Assembly: GCA_023078555.1 (NCBI GenBank)
Contig: CM041197.1
Span: forward strand, 10,947,257 to 11,011,256
DNA: 64,000 nt
Direction: 5' to 3'
From: Ulva prolifera
Taxonomy: Eukaryota > Chlorophyta > Ulvophyceae > Ulvales > Ulvaceae
The stretch's first letter is position 1. Each line of letters starts with the position of its first letter. Position numbers and translations under genes: made by a program. The notes below the pieces were generated by a model that did no database searches, was not told the origin of the DNA, and worked only from the letters and a program-made list of their open reading frames with translations. Of this stretch, positions 33,601-45,082 are shown in pieces.

Positions 33601-36600
33601 ATTCACAGTGCACGGCGTCGCCATCTTTGTGTAAGGATTACTGCGTTGGCCGTGGAAACACACGATAACACACCTCAAAGTCCAATAGGATTCGGCTCAG
33701 TAAATTTAGATTTACTTACTTTACACCTCGGCCAACACACAGCTCCGTATAACGAGCAACCAAGCACGATAGACATAATACATGTACAGGGCGAGCTGCC
33801 ACCTTAACTTAAACATGCACGCAGGATCTAGGCTCTCGCAGGATGCAGGAGTCACAGGAGCCTTGATTGCCTGTGAAGCAGGGCATTTATTGGGTGCATG
33901 ATCAGACGTGAAACAAACAGTACAAAGGAATACCATGCCAAGTCCTACTTCGATTAAGCTGCCATTCGGTGCAGCATTGCTCCATTGTATGTAGTCACAG
34001 ATTGTATCCTGGTTTGCATCTGAATTTATATAATCACTTCATGGCAGATGCTGGTATCCGTGATGGCACGCAGCAATACTCATTGTGGGCACATTGCCTA
34101 GACATCCATACCCAGCCTGCTCTGATCAAGCTGAGAATTGGTGCAGTGCAACTCCAGTATATGCACTCACAGATTGTATCCTGGTTTGCATCTGAATTTA
34201 TATAATCACTTCATGGCAGATGCTGGTATCCGTGATGGCACGCAGCAATACTCATTGTGGGCACATTGCCTAAACATCCACTCCCAGCCTGCTCTGATCA
34301 AGCTGAGAATCGGTGCAGTGCAACTCCAGTATATGCACTCACAGATTGTATCCTGGTGTGCATCTGAATTTAGATAATCACTTCATGGCAGATGCTGGTA
34401 TCCGTGCTAGCACGCAGCAATACACATTGTGGCCACATTGCCTAGACATCCACTCCCAGCCTGCTCTGATCAAGCTGAGAATTGGTGCAGTGCAACTCCA
34501 GTATATGCACTCACAGATTGTATCCTGGTTTGCATCTGAATTTAGATAATCACTTCATGGCAGATGCTGGTATCCGTGATGGCACGCAACAATACACATT
34601 GTGGGCACATTGCCTAGACATCCACTCCCAGCCTGCTCTGATCAAGCTGAGAATTGGTGCAGTGCAACTTCAGTATATGCACTCGCAGATTGTATCCTGG
34701 TTTGCATCTGAATTTATATAATCACTTCATTGCAGATGCTGGTATCCGTGATGGCACGCAGCAATACTCATTGTGGGCACATTGCCTAGACATCCATACC
34801 CAGCCTGCTCTGATCAAGCTGAGAATTGGTGCAGTGCAACTCCAGTATATGCACTCACATATTGTATCCTGGTTTGCATCTGAATTTATATAATCACTTC
34901 ATTGCAGATGCTGGTATCCGTGATGGCACGCAGCAATACTCATTGTGGGCACATTGCCTAGACATCCATACCCAGCCTGCTCTGATCAAGCTGAGAATTG
35001 GTGCAGTGCAACTCCAGTATATGCACTCACATATTGTATCCTGGTTTGCATCTGAATTTATATAATCACGTCATTGCAGATGCTGGTATCCGTGCTGGCA
35101 CGCAACAATACACATTGTGGGCACATTGCCTAAACATCCACTCCCAGCCTGCTCTGATCAAGCTGAGAATTGGTGCAGTGCTGCTCCAGTATATGAACTC
35201 ACAGATTGTATCCTGGTTTGCATCTGAATTTATATAATCACTTCATGGCAGATGCTGGTATCCGTGATGGCACGCAACAATACACATTGTGGGCACATTG
35301 CCTAGACATCCACTCCCAGCCTGCTCTGATCAAGCTGAGAATTGGTGCAGTGCAACTTCAGTATATGCACTCGCAGATTGTATCCTGGTTTGCATCTGAA
35401 TTTATATAATCACTTCATTGCAGATGCTGGTATCCGTGCTGGCACGCAACAATACACATTGTGGGCACATTGCCTAGACATCCACTCCCAGCCTGCTCTG
35501 ATCAAGCTGAGAATTGGTGCAGTGCAACTCCAGTATATGCACTCACATATTGTATCCTGGTTTGCACCTGAATTTATATAATCACGTCATTGCAGATGCT
35601 GGTATCCGTGCTGGCACGCAACAATACACATTGTGGGCACATTGCCTAAACATCCACTCCCAGCCTGCTCTGATCAAGCTGAGAATTGGTGCAGTGCTGC
35701 TCCAGTATATGAACTCACAGATTGTATCCTGGTTTGCATCTGAATTTATATAATCACTTCATGGCAGATGCTGGTATCCGTGATGGCACGCAACAATACA
35801 CATTGTGGGCACATTGCCTAGACATCCACTCCCAGCCTGCTCTGATCAAGCTGAGAATTGGTGCAGTGCAACTCCAGTATATGCACTCACATATTGTATC
35901 CTGGTTTGCATCTGAATTTATATAATCACGTCATTGCAGATGCTGGTATCCGTGCTGGCACGCAACAATACACATTGTGGGCACATTGCCTAAACATCCA
36001 CTCCCAGCCTGCTCTGATCAAGCTGAGAATTGGTGCAGTGCTACTCCATTCAAGCTAAAGTTCTGCACATTACTGATCCGCAGTGTGCAAATGTGAATGC
36101 ACAGCAGCACTTCATGGCAGATGGCGTCACGGTGTGATGGCGCCGAGCATGTCCATACCTTGGCACGCCCCAGATTGGAGCAACAGGCTCGGCACGATAC
36201 GCGCGACTGCCTCGAGATACTACTGCTTGATGCCAGTCACTTAATGCCAATTCATTTGCCGCAGGATGCGGATTGTATCATCGGGTAGGCATGTCAAAAT
36301 GTTGGTTGCGAAGCTCGATGGCATGTTTTGAGGATGAACAATCCCAATATTGCATCTCTCCACCATGTAAAGCAACCTTACACGCCTACAAGTATTTATC
36401 ATTCGTCCCACCAGTTCGGATGGTTTTGCATACGACTCCGGTATAACTGGAACTTGAGGCACAATGTAGATTTACTCTTGTGTTAGCTTTCCTCAGTCTC
36501 ATCCACCTGCACAAGAAAACTGTGTTCGCGCGTGTCTCTCACCAATTGTGATGGATGCAGGTTCTGACCTGATAACCCGATGTATGGTGATCATGGATCA

Positions 36601-39600
36601 GTACCAATCCAAACGGTTGAGAAATTGCCATGAATCAAACATGGCTGGGATGTGACAGTCATGTGATATGATTGACACTTAACTGTGCGTCATGTCAGTC
36701 GCAGTTCATACATGTATTGATTGCAAGTGCGATTCGAGGTAGCTTTGGCATATGGAACTGAAACAACAACGCATGGATGACATACAGAATTTCACCGCAT
36801 GGGCACTTACTTCTCCTCAACAAATATATTAACCGGAAACAGACCTTTGATGGGTTCATCCGAGGCGTACCTGTATCGGGTGCGTTCGTGGTGACGATGG
36901 GTTGACACAAAAGCATACAATCAATGCATCAAGGCATTCCTACGGAACCATCTCTCCAAACTGCGGTATCAGAAATGCAGGAGATGTTCATTCTGAGGCG
37001 GATCGGCAGAAGTTGTTGGCGAGAAGGCGGATACGATTTGCATGTGTCCGGTAAATGCAGAACACGATCTGACGATGATACGCTTGAACGTTATGACCAT
37101 CTCGATTTGCATCAGTCTGAAACACTTTGTGACATCTTGGCATGACGGGCACGCAAAGGCCGGACGCCAGGACTGTGAAACCAGCTGACCATCGGGACTG
37201 CGCCACTTGTTGTCAAGCACGGATCACAGGCGACACTGCACATCGAAAGACGCGAAAAGGTCAGGACAGGTCGATGCATGCCGCCTGTAGAAGCTGATGT
37301 CGTAAACTGATACCGTATCAAGTTGTAGTCGAGGCGAATCATTGAAGTCAAATCATGATTGCGCCGCGGGTCTGACGGGTGCCCTTCCGGACACTTGACC
37401 TGCCGTCAACGAGCGGGAACAAGATCGACGAAGTCCAGATTGTTTGGAAAACACGAACTGATCAACTTGAAGCCCTTTTTTGTCGTTCTTTGGAGCAGTT
37501 TCAGCCCTCTGGAGAACATGTAAGGCCTGAGCACTGAACAGCTCCCGCAGAAGGCCCATGTGAACAGCCTCTCGTCGCAGCCATAACTGCAATTACAGAT
37601 CTGTGCCTTTGTAAGTACTCGTTATCGCTGAATCAAGGAAGCCTGATGTAGGAGCTGTACATTCGTTCGCGTAGGCACTAACGTAGCTGCGCTTGCCCGA
37701 TCGCTCCCGGAGTCAACGACCAAGCGTCGCGGAAGTCAAAACTGTGCCGAAATCCAGTATTTACCTCGGCCCAGGATGCGCACGATTGGTTTACGGCGCT
37801 GTGCAGTCATATGGCGACGGTGCTTGCCAGCCTTTTCGAGAAATACATGGTGTGTCGCACGCTCATAATTCCGCGCATAAGGCCGGTCCCATACTTATGC
37901 GCGACCACCCAGTGCGACGTATCCCTACTAGTTGTACCCCTGTAGCCCTACAAGTAGTACCCCTGTAGCCCTGCTGGTAGTACCCCTGTAGCCCTACTAT
38001 TAATATTACAATATTTGTACCGCTGTACCCCTGCTAGTAGTACCCCTGTAGCCCCTCTTGCTGCACAGTGCAGCCCATGCAGCTTGCTGACCACCAGGCC
38101 CGAATCAGCAGTGCTTCCATGCCGTCCAAGGAGCAGTACTAGTGTTGGGCCGCCATGCGGCATTGTTGGGGCTCCCATCCCATAATTCCACTGAAGCAAT
38201 CTGAATTGTTCTATGTTATCGGGCCCCATGCCCCAGCACGACGACCACCGTCAGCACTGTATTGGCTGCTATTTTGACCCGATGCGATATCAGGATTTTG
38301 TAGGTGTGGAAGGAGGTCACGCGATGACGGTAGAATGTGCTACCGCCATGACGATAGAATGTGCCCCTCATCCTGTATGCATGGAACCTGGTTAATCACC
38401 CACTCCTGGGGCCCACTCCTGGCCAGACAACAAATTGAACAACTTTGGTTGCGTGTATGCAGAGTGCCGCGGCGCTCGCATGTCGGGAGCTGGGCTTCGA
38501 GGACGGCGTCTTTGCCAACGTCGCGTCGGTCCCGGCCAACATCACGCTGTTGCCTGCCTGGCTTGGTGCCGTGCCCTGCGTTGGGGATGAGGCGACCCTG
38601 ACAGACTGTGGACCCCTGCAGTTCGGCAACACGGAGATGTGTGGCCTGACGCAGCGCCTCGTCTGCACATCCGGCGCGGAACCAGGCTCAGGTCTGCCCC
38701 TGCCAACTTCATTTACCGTTTGCCATTAATTTGTGCCGGTTCCCATGACTCCAGCATTATCGACCGCACTACTGTAACTTGAAAGCACATGCACAAGTGT
38801 CGCCAGGTTGAGCGTGGTGAAGTAACCCAGTGCAAATTGTTGGTACACAATTCAGTGTGTGGCAACAGGCCCTGCGCGCTCCTACATGCACTATGCAATC
38901 TCGCAGCAACAGCCTTGCAGCGCTCACAGTTGATTGAGACTACTGCATAAGAAAAGAGGTTGTCTGAATCATCACCTGCTCGAATCAGGCCCCGCCAGTC
39001 CTGATGCCTCAGCTCGTACGGCTCGCATTCATGCCCAGCAGGAATCAGATGCTGAGTTTAATATTCCTTGCAGGCCCAAGCCGGGGTGAGGCCCGTCTCA
39101 CCGGCGGCAGCGCCGACCCCGGCGGCGCCTGGGCCTACGGCCGCCTCGAGGTCTCCGATGGGGAATTCTTCAGCTCCATCCGCGAGCCGAGATTCACCGA
39201 GCGGCTCGGCCGGCGCGGCGTGCAAGTCGCCTGCCGCTCCCTCGGCTTCTCTGCCGGCGCACAGATCCTGTCCACCAGGCTGTCGGCGCTGCCGGGGCCG
39301 TCTGGAGAGGTCGACACGCTCAGCCGCATCGTGTGCCAGGGAGATGAGGCAACGCTGGCAGACTGCGAGTTCTTGGGTGACTACTATTTCGATTACGGCC
39401 CGACCCTTGACGACGGCGCAGTGGCAATACTCTGCAGCAACCCCTCAGGTGTGCATGTGACATGTGTAGTGAACATATCTTATGTGGCGTGACGCCTTCA
39501 GTCAAAACGCGCACTCTCGTGGGGGACATGTATTTTGCCCCGTGTCCAGACTGTTGTGTCAGAGGCATATGATATACGATGCATCGACCAGCTGCACCTA

Positions 39601-40846
39601 GTGATACTCAAAACTCGTTGTTTGTGCACCCCTCTGGCGGCGTACAAGTCATGCTTCCATGGATGTTTTAGGTCCACACAGACACAACCCACGCATCTGC
39701 CTTTGGAGCAACAATTCACCGATTCGTGTGCTGTGTGTATTACTCCATTCGATCTTGTAGAACTGTAATGCTCATTAGTCTTTCGGATGAGCTAACGACG
39801 TATCAAAACTTGCAGGGTGCTCCAGCAACGACAGCTCCCCGGCCCAGGGAGATGTCCGCCTTGTCGACCTCAACGGAGTCACTGCTCAGACCGCCCCCTG
39901 CGACGCTGTCCACTTTGGCGGCGTTGAGTTTTTCAACGACGGCCTGTGGGGCCGCATCTGCAGTGGCCGCTTTGGAAGCTCGGAACAGGACTTCACTATC
40001 GATGCGAACGTCGTCTGCAGGCAGCTCGGCTTCCCTTTCGGCAGCCTCATTGACGTCGAGGAGACCCGAAACAGCACCGGCAACACTGTTGGCGCAGACT
40101 ATGGTGACTACAATGCGCCGGGGGACATCGCATGGGCGACAGATGTGGTGTGCACGGGCAAGGAGGAGCGCCTCGACGAGTGCTTTTTCCCTGAGGACTT
40201 TGGGGATGCGCCCAGTAACAACGACTTTGGGCCGCCGGTGGCGAATGGCGTGCGCAGGGCGTCATGCCGGCGCCAAGACGGCGACGTGCTTGCAGTCGCG
40301 TGTCGCCAGTTTGAGATTGAAGGTGTGCATCTCTGCTACGCTCTCGTGCCCGGTGTGCATTGCTTTGGGGCAAAGCAGGTCCCTCGAGGTTGAGGCGCAG
40401 TACTGCGTGCCTGCAACTGTATTCGAGCATGCATCGTCCCTCTTACGGCTCTGTTGTGTGCTTCCCCTAGCGTGGCCTGTGAAATGATGAGATACTTGGA
40501 GTTCACATCCCTCGTCTGCAGCATGTTTTGCATACGGGATATCAGCATGACCGATTGCTCCAGTGCTGGGTCAAGGGGCATCTGGCTGTGCAGAGTCTGA
40601 TGTCATCAGGCGCCTCTAGTGCCGGCGCATGCAGTAGGCAGTCTGCTGGAAAAGTTTCACCACCTGGAACAGGTCTTTGCTCGAGCCCAAGGGTCGTACA
40701 AGGCCTCCTTGTCTCAAGCACGGAGCTCTGCATGCAACCCGAGATGCCATGACGCACCACGAGCGCTCCATGCTGCATGTGGGCGACTTCCTGACTGCCA
40801 TTTTGTGTTGAAGCGTGCACCGGCGACGTTTCGCCACTGCCAGTAG
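21688..40846 (+). CDS. Secreted protein with eight SRCR domains, copy 2 (14 exons)
   Basis: Exons: 21688-21994, 22563-22792, 23258-23459, 26183-26406, 27183-27360, 27664-27881, 28073-28238, 28615-29112, 29536-29913, 30248-30402, 38463-38691, 39074-39448, 39816-40322, 40635-40846. The sum is 3,879 nt, 1,292 residues plus stop. No exon has a stop or frameshift. An earlier in-frame ATG exists at 21679; 21688 is the one that aligns with copy 1. The linker has fewer Arg-Pro-X triplets than copy 1; exon 2 is two codons longer and exon 4 one codon longer. Exons 5-14 are almost identical to copy 1. Two transposons lie in introns: 24012-25887 before SRCR2, and 30504-37919 inside the intron that splits SRCR6, making that intron about 8 kb. 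Expression therefore needs the transposon to be spliced out. Confidence 0.85.
22045..22115 (+). repeat. Short interspersed palindromic repeat in first intron, copy 2
   Basis: The stretch carries the palindrome GTAAATCTAAATTTAC and GAGCCGTATCCTATTGG. The aligned intron of copy 1 lacks it, so it is an insertion of roughly 80 bp shared by copies 2 and 3. Confidence 0.7.
24012..25887. mobile_element. 1,876-bp DNA transposon with 8-bp target duplication, copy 2
   Basis: The target duplication ATTCAGAC is at 24004-24011 and 25888-25895; copy 1 has a single ATTCAGAC at the empty site. The inverted ends start AGGGGGTCATGCACTCCCGC and agree over about 43 bp with two mismatches, then more weakly to about 85 bp. 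Subterminal motifs of CCCAATC / GATTGGGGA type occur near both ends in opposite orientation. No transposase was recognised, so it is probably non-autonomous. An 8-bp duplication fits hAT, P or related superfamilies; I cannot assign it further. Confidence 0.85.
29425..29503. repeat. Expanded TACGTA/GTCTAC microsatellite, copy 2
   Basis: Repeats of CTACGTATACGT type lie just upstream of exon 9. Copy 1 has only a short version (about 13236-13255) and copy 3 an intermediate one (53765-53812). Confidence 0.85.
30825..31248 (+). CDS. Small three-exon gene inside the TA-flanked transposon, copy 2
   Basis: Exons 30825-30906, 30987-31062 and 31125-31248 join to 282 nt (93 residues plus stop). Both donors are GTGAGT; acceptors are CCTGCAG and TTGTTCAG; phases are 1 then 2. 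The protein runs MPTRMATRGESEGAW, then SGWYDPDTSYVGMQLHKVNF, then TTWDILEINAARAVV, ending CTTNQ. The frame is open further upstream to 30636 without an ATG, so an earlier exon is possible. Coding-like patches farther on (about 32740-32820 and 33080-33170) may be more exons. I do not recognise the family. Confidence 0.4.
31481..31730. repeat. 70-bp GC-rich tandem repeat, about 3.5 units, copy 2
   Basis: Units start GTACCGCGGGGCCCGCGGAA at 31481, 31551 and 31621, with a diverged partial unit at 31691. The CCGCGGGGCCCGCGG core is itself nearly palindromic. Confidence 0.9.
33681..33726 (-). repeat. Partial inverted copy of the short palindromic repeat
   Basis: It reads, on the minus strand, GTAAATCTAAATTTACTGAG then CCGAATCCTATTGGA, matching the repeat at 22045-22115. 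Confidence 0.7.
33993..36053. repeat. 172-bp satellite array, 12 units, copy 2
   Basis: The landmark GCAGATGCTGGTATCCGTG recurs every 172 bp from about 34043 to about 35936. Units differ at a few shared variant sites (GATGG or GCTGG, CACTTCATGG or CACGTCATTG), which shows block duplication. As 172 is not a multiple of three and each unit has a stop, the overlapping 79-codon frames are a by-product and not genes. Confidence 0.95.
36060..37860. other. Right part of the TA-flanked transposon, no gene fixed
   Basis: Several short frames on both strands (36924-37145 plus; 37353-37592 minus) have some coding character, but no family, start or splice pattern could be supported. Confidence 0.4.
37922..38060. 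repeat. Right half of the interrupted 24-bp minisatellite, copy 2
   Basis: Continues the array broken by the transposon; the left half is at about 30440-30501. Confidence 0.8.
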
Positions 40847-41084
40847 AACTGCCATAACTTGTGTGACAGAAGCTCGCTATGCCATGCAATGGGTGTTGCA
40901 CGAGCTCTGGTCCCAAACAACACAGCCATTCGCATGTGACACGTCTGATACGGCTGCAGTACCGCTGCAGCCGTGGAGTTCGCTGTGGCTTCTCTGCTGC
41001 GGATGAACAGGCGCAGTGTAGAAACGGGCTCTCCAGTGCACCTACTCGGGCACAACTTTTTCTGATATGTCTTACTTGTATCCT

Positions 41085-41089
41085 TGTAA
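41085..41089 (+). terminator. TGTAA polyadenylation signal, copy 2
   Basis: Same position relative to the stop codon as in copy 1 (239 bp after it). Confidence 0.5.
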
Positions 41090-41101
41090 TTTAGAATAAA
41101 C

Positions 41102-41974
41102 ACGGTCGCCGGGCTTGCCATTCATTCAAGCTTGCAACGGGGACACATGGCATGGTGTCATTATAGTGTTTCAGGCGTCACGAACCTGAGAAGAACAGCT
41201 ACCATCCTATGCACTTGCCGGGATGAAAGCTTTCACCCTAGGGTGCACATGTCCGTTGTGTCCATGTCTGGAGTGCCTTGGGTGCTTGAGATCAAGCGGG
41301 CTTGCGGAGCTAGCTACCACTGTAGCGGTGGTGACGCAGTTGGCGATCCGCATGCTTGCTGCGCAGGCTTGCTTAAGCTTCATCTAAAGGTGATATTTTA
41401 GCTGTGTGCCAATTCAGCTTACTGCACCCGTGGCCACAGGGCACTCCATACAACCGATCTGCCTCATGTGTACGTGTTGGCTAACTGTACAATTGAAAAG
41501 CAATGTACATGTGTCATCATTCATGGATAGATCGACCTGTTCAAATAAGGTGCACAGTCAAGCAGCATCGGAAGAAGCCAGAGCCTCTGCCCTCTTTGGA
41601 CCGGGTTGCACTAGCGGCCCACCAGCATGCTCAATGTGCACGTATGCATGGGAGAGCGACGCCCAGAATGATAGGCGTCAGTATTGCACGAGGGGAGGCG
41701 TGGATGGCATAGTTGAATAGATGGCGTTTTCGTGATCACATGATGCATGCACGGGTCATATGCTGCAGTGTGTGGGCCGGCGTGAATTCTTAAGCGTACA
41801 CTGCCCTGAGAACAACCGTTATCGCGCAGCCTGTGGCAGGTTTGCGGGCAAGATCTCGGATCCATGATAGCAATATGGTGCTGGAATGGTTTTCGCTTTT
41901 GGGCTGTGCGTGCTCTGTTGTCTGTAAAATGGTCAGAAACAAATCAGGCGACCTGTGTAGTTGGGGCTGATTGC
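41102..41974. other. Spacer after copy 2, no gene seen
   Basis: Repeat of 17440-18300 with a 12-bp insertion at about 41230 that creates a CTTTCACCCTAG segment. Nothing else recognised. Confidence 0.45.
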
Positions 41975-41978
41975 GCAT

Positions 41979-42411
41979 TTAGTAGGCTTAAGCCTACTAA
42001 GATGGGAGCCAATTGAACCCCGGATGGGAGCCAATTGGCTCCCACCCGGGGGTGCAACACTGCAACATTAACACTACAAGAATTGTAGGCATGCGGCAAT
42101 GTACATGCGGGACACATCTTTACCCCGCTACTATATTCGGGGACATTACACGCACATTGCAGGCACATTCCATGCCTGGCTGGAATGTGTTAGTGAAATG
42201 TATGCGGGATGTGTCACCGAAGTGTTCTCGCGGTGTACACCTGTAGCGCACCTCAATGCACGGAATGTACATGCCGCGACCGCGGTTGGACGCTCCGACA
42301 AACAGCACACCATCTGCCGGCAGCATGTCCTCGTCGTGCACACCGTGCCTCCTAGGAGGCGCGGTGTGCACGACGATGTGTGTAGCGTCACTACACAATA
42401 TAGTGTAGTGA
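41979..42411. repeat. Palindrome cluster, second copy
   Basis: Same four palindromes as 18305-18737; the 46-bp one is at 42331-42376. Confidence 0.75.
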
Positions 42412-42620
42412 TTCTAATTTGACCACTCTGAACCACCTGCGGCACGGGCCAAAGCTGCGCAAAACTCCTTTCCTTTGGACGCAAGCGGCACAGCCTGCTT
42501 TAGAGTCGAAAGCGGCACAGCCTGCTTTATAGATCTATGGGGATGGACTGCCATGCATTCCGCCAGGCCATCTTTGGGATGGCCTGATGATTCACAGCCT
42601 TGCGGAGCACAGTAAAAGTA

Positions 42621-43285
42621 TTACAAAAGAGTGAACGGGAGAAAACAAACACTGAAACCGAATCTCATCCGAATCAACTGCAACATACACTCACACACAC
42701 ACACGAACACTACAACCGCACTCACAACTCAGTCCGGCAGGATCGCGTCCTCCAGACCCGTATCATACCGCAACCCTTGCTCCCGAGAGATGACAAGCCC
42801 AGACTTCCGATACATATCCGCATTGCCGCGCTGCAATGACACCGACAACACCCGCAGCGCCCACTGGACAAACGCGCCTTTGGAGATGCGCCCACTGGCA
42901 GCGGCCACATCCCCCAAGTGACCGACGAACCTCACGGCAGCCTTGCCCATGAAGCCACACGATTCGACCGCAAACGGAACAAACCGGAACGCGGCATGGT
43001 CAGGCACGTCCCGCCGGAAGCGGTCCCGCTTCCTGTCCTCCGCCCGCTCCGCCGTCGCACCCGTCTCCCGCGCCGCAGCGGCCACGTATGAGGCCGCCGG
43101 CGCATGCGTGACCACGACGTCCACGGCCGCCATCTCCAGGCGCGGCATGACCACGACGACGTCCCCGCGGCGATTCAGCTCAACACCCGCGCCCCTCGCG
43201 AGGGCACGGTAGAGCGGCTCCAGGGCAGACTGCAGTCCGGCGTAAGAGGCGACCAGGCGCAAGGCACGAGCCAGGTTATCATGGC
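42621..43285 (-). mobile_element. Retroelement R, second copy
   Basis: Identical arrangement to 18947-19611, with the 14-bp duplication at 42607-42620 and 43286-43299. The ORF fragment is 42729-43285. It arose by duplication of the whole unit, not by a new insertion. Confidence 0.65.
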
Positions 43286-43660
43286 GCACAGTAAAAGTAA
43301 ATCTTACTTTAGCGAGCCGTATCCTATTGAACATTGACAACTCCGAATTAACGGGACCACAACGGCCCAAGGGGTACACCACCGGGAAATCCCCCTCAGA
43401 CGGCGGTACGCAACTCCGAGTCGCGGAGTAGAATGGCCCCATTAGTTTTCCCTGAACGCAGGTCAACGCCTTGTGCGGATGACCGCCGAGAACAGTTTGT
43501 CAAACCCATCCGCACTACACCACCACAACGGCCGTGCACCTGAACCATGTCCGATTGCAGTTGGAGTCCACGTGTCACATATTGGCCAAGTCATCTCGCG
43601 ATCGGGAGCTGCCCGATCGGGAGCTGCCCACCGTTTGAATGACAGACCGTTTATGCTGAG

Positions 43661-43776
43661 AAAAGAGTGAACGGAAGAAGACAAACACCAGAAACGAATA
43701 TTATCCGAATCAACAGCAACACATACACACACGATCACACCACAATCGCGCCCACACCTCAGTCCGGTAGGATCGC
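43661..43776 (-). mobile_element. Solo tail of retroelement R in gene Y, second copy
   Basis: Counterpart of 19987-20102, at the same position in gene Y. Confidence 0.6.
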
Positions 43777-44054
43777 CTGAAGCTGCATGCATGCGTCTTC
43801 AGGACTGCCTGCGCCCGCACTTGACGCAAGTTCACAGAACAGTGCACGGTTTGTGCGGACCAGCTCCATGGTATACGGCATGAAGTACATCGCACAAAGG
43901 TCAGCAACCACCCTCTTTTGTAAAGCAGCCACAACACGCGGTGCCCGCAAGGCGTTTGCTGCGTCCACCTGCAGAGGATCGATCGATCCGAATACACATC
44001 CGGAAGCTAGTTGCCACAGGTCTACATTCCTGCTCGTGAAAACGGCGATATCCG
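43759..44054 (-). CDS. Last exon of gene Y, second copy, upstream region replaced
   Basis: Same exon as 20085-20380. The sequence further upstream matches the first spacer only to about 44123. There the hAT element begins, and the part matching 20451-21092 is missing, so this copy of gene Y has lost its 5' part and is probably dead. Confidence 0.4.
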
Positions 44055-44357
44055 CTACAATTCAAGCTTTCAGAATATTAACTGAGGGCTAGCAGCAGCA
44101 TTTGGACGCTGAACACTGAGGTGTAGAGCTGTAAATTTAACTTTTGGAAGCACGATTTAACGTTAATTAACAAAGCTAAAGTAAAATTAAAGTAAAATAC
44201 GGTCAAAAAGCTTTACTTTAAACGTGTTTTAAAATGGTGCTTTGCCACTTTACCATTAAAGTTGTTAAATACGTCGAAGAGGCATTTGCTGCCAATTGCA
44301 CGGCATAAACACGGCACAGACATGTCCACAACCACCTACATGCATCTATTGCACGAC

Positions 44358-45082
44358 CTACCAACTATCTGCATCGCCTGAACAACTTGACGACGATGGA
44401 GATGCTCCTAGGCTGTCAGAATCTTGGTCACATGCAACGGAACCCATGTTCTGCATCACCAACTCCTCCTCATCCACTTCATCGACAAATTCGAGCAGAC
44501 TGTCGAAGCGTGGAGCTTCAACAACAGCACCATCATGTTCGTTCAGAAGTCCTCCTGAACGAACATGATGGTGCTGTTGTTGAAGCTCCACGCTTCGACA
44601 GTCTGCTCGAATTTGTCGATGGAGGTGCACGTTCATCTTGGCGTACACTATCATTGCAAGCGTCTTGTTCTTCATTGACCTTCGCTTGGCAGTCAAGTTG
44701 TCTCCAAATGAGTTCCACAGCCTCTCGACAGCTGTTGAGGAGGGCTTCGCAGACATCACTTTGATTGCAGCCTCTCTCAACACTTTTCTGGGACTTGATG
44801 CATCCAAAAGGCGACTGGCGGCTCACCATCTACCCCAACTTGCTGCAATTTGCGGCTATCTATGTGCAAGTGCTTCAGAGCCTCAGTCTCATGCACACCA
44901 AGAAATGCTCTGAGAGCTCCCGACAGGAGAGTAGCCTTGATATCAGTGAGGGAAAGTGACATGTTGCTTTCACGGCGTTGTTGAACAACAGTGTGCTTGT
45001 CTTTTGTCATGTCTAGAACTTGCAGCTGCCAATTCAAACTGAGGTCTAGAGTTCCTAGTTCTTCAAGCATGAGCAAGTGCAC
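44358..45082 (-). pseudogene. hAT transposase C-terminal fragment, frameshifted
   Basis: On the minus strand the first frame (45082 to about 44805) ends with a PPVAFW segment. The coding sense then continues in another frame as RKVLREAAIKVMSAKPSSTA, then VERLWNSFGD, then LTAKRRSMKNKTLAMIVYAK. This is the classic hAT C-terminal dimerisation pattern (fW, then PSS..VER, then KRR, then L..lVy.k). The frameshift lies near 44805. The N-terminal BED finger and the catalytic residues are absent, so the element cannot be autonomous. Confidence 0.8.
44480..44621. repeat. 67-bp perfect inverted repeat (hairpin) in the hAT element
   Basis: Arms 44480-44546 and 44555-44621 are exact reverse complements with an 8-nt loop. 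The duplicated segment encodes the DGAVVEAPRFDSLLEFVD part of the fragment on the minus strand. Confidence 0.95.

Larger units (their letters stand above)
30504..37919. mobile_element. 7.4-kb transposon with TA target duplication, copy 2
   Basis: The target TA is at 30502-30503 and 37920-37921; copy 1 shows the empty site (single TA at 14232) in the 24-bp minisatellite. The inverted ends start CGTCTAAGTGGGTGGTCGCG on the left and CGTCGCACTGGGTGGTCGCG on the right; with the next four bases they match 21 of 24. The left subterminal region has a perfect 12-bp inverted repeat (CCCGCGCATAAA at 30563-30574, TTTATGCGCGGG at 30608-30619), and GCGCATAA also recurs near the right end. It carries a three-exon gene, a 70-bp array and a 172-bp satellite. 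No known transposase motif was seen. TA targets are typical of Tc1/mariner, but the size and content are not. Confidence 0.8.

Noticed and set aside
31481-36053. CRISPR-like array
   Set aside because: Units are contiguous without unique spacers, and the genome is eukaryotic.
34138-36058. Series of 66-79 codon frames in the satellite
   Set aside because: They follow from the 172-bp period with one stop per unit and shift frame from unit to unit.
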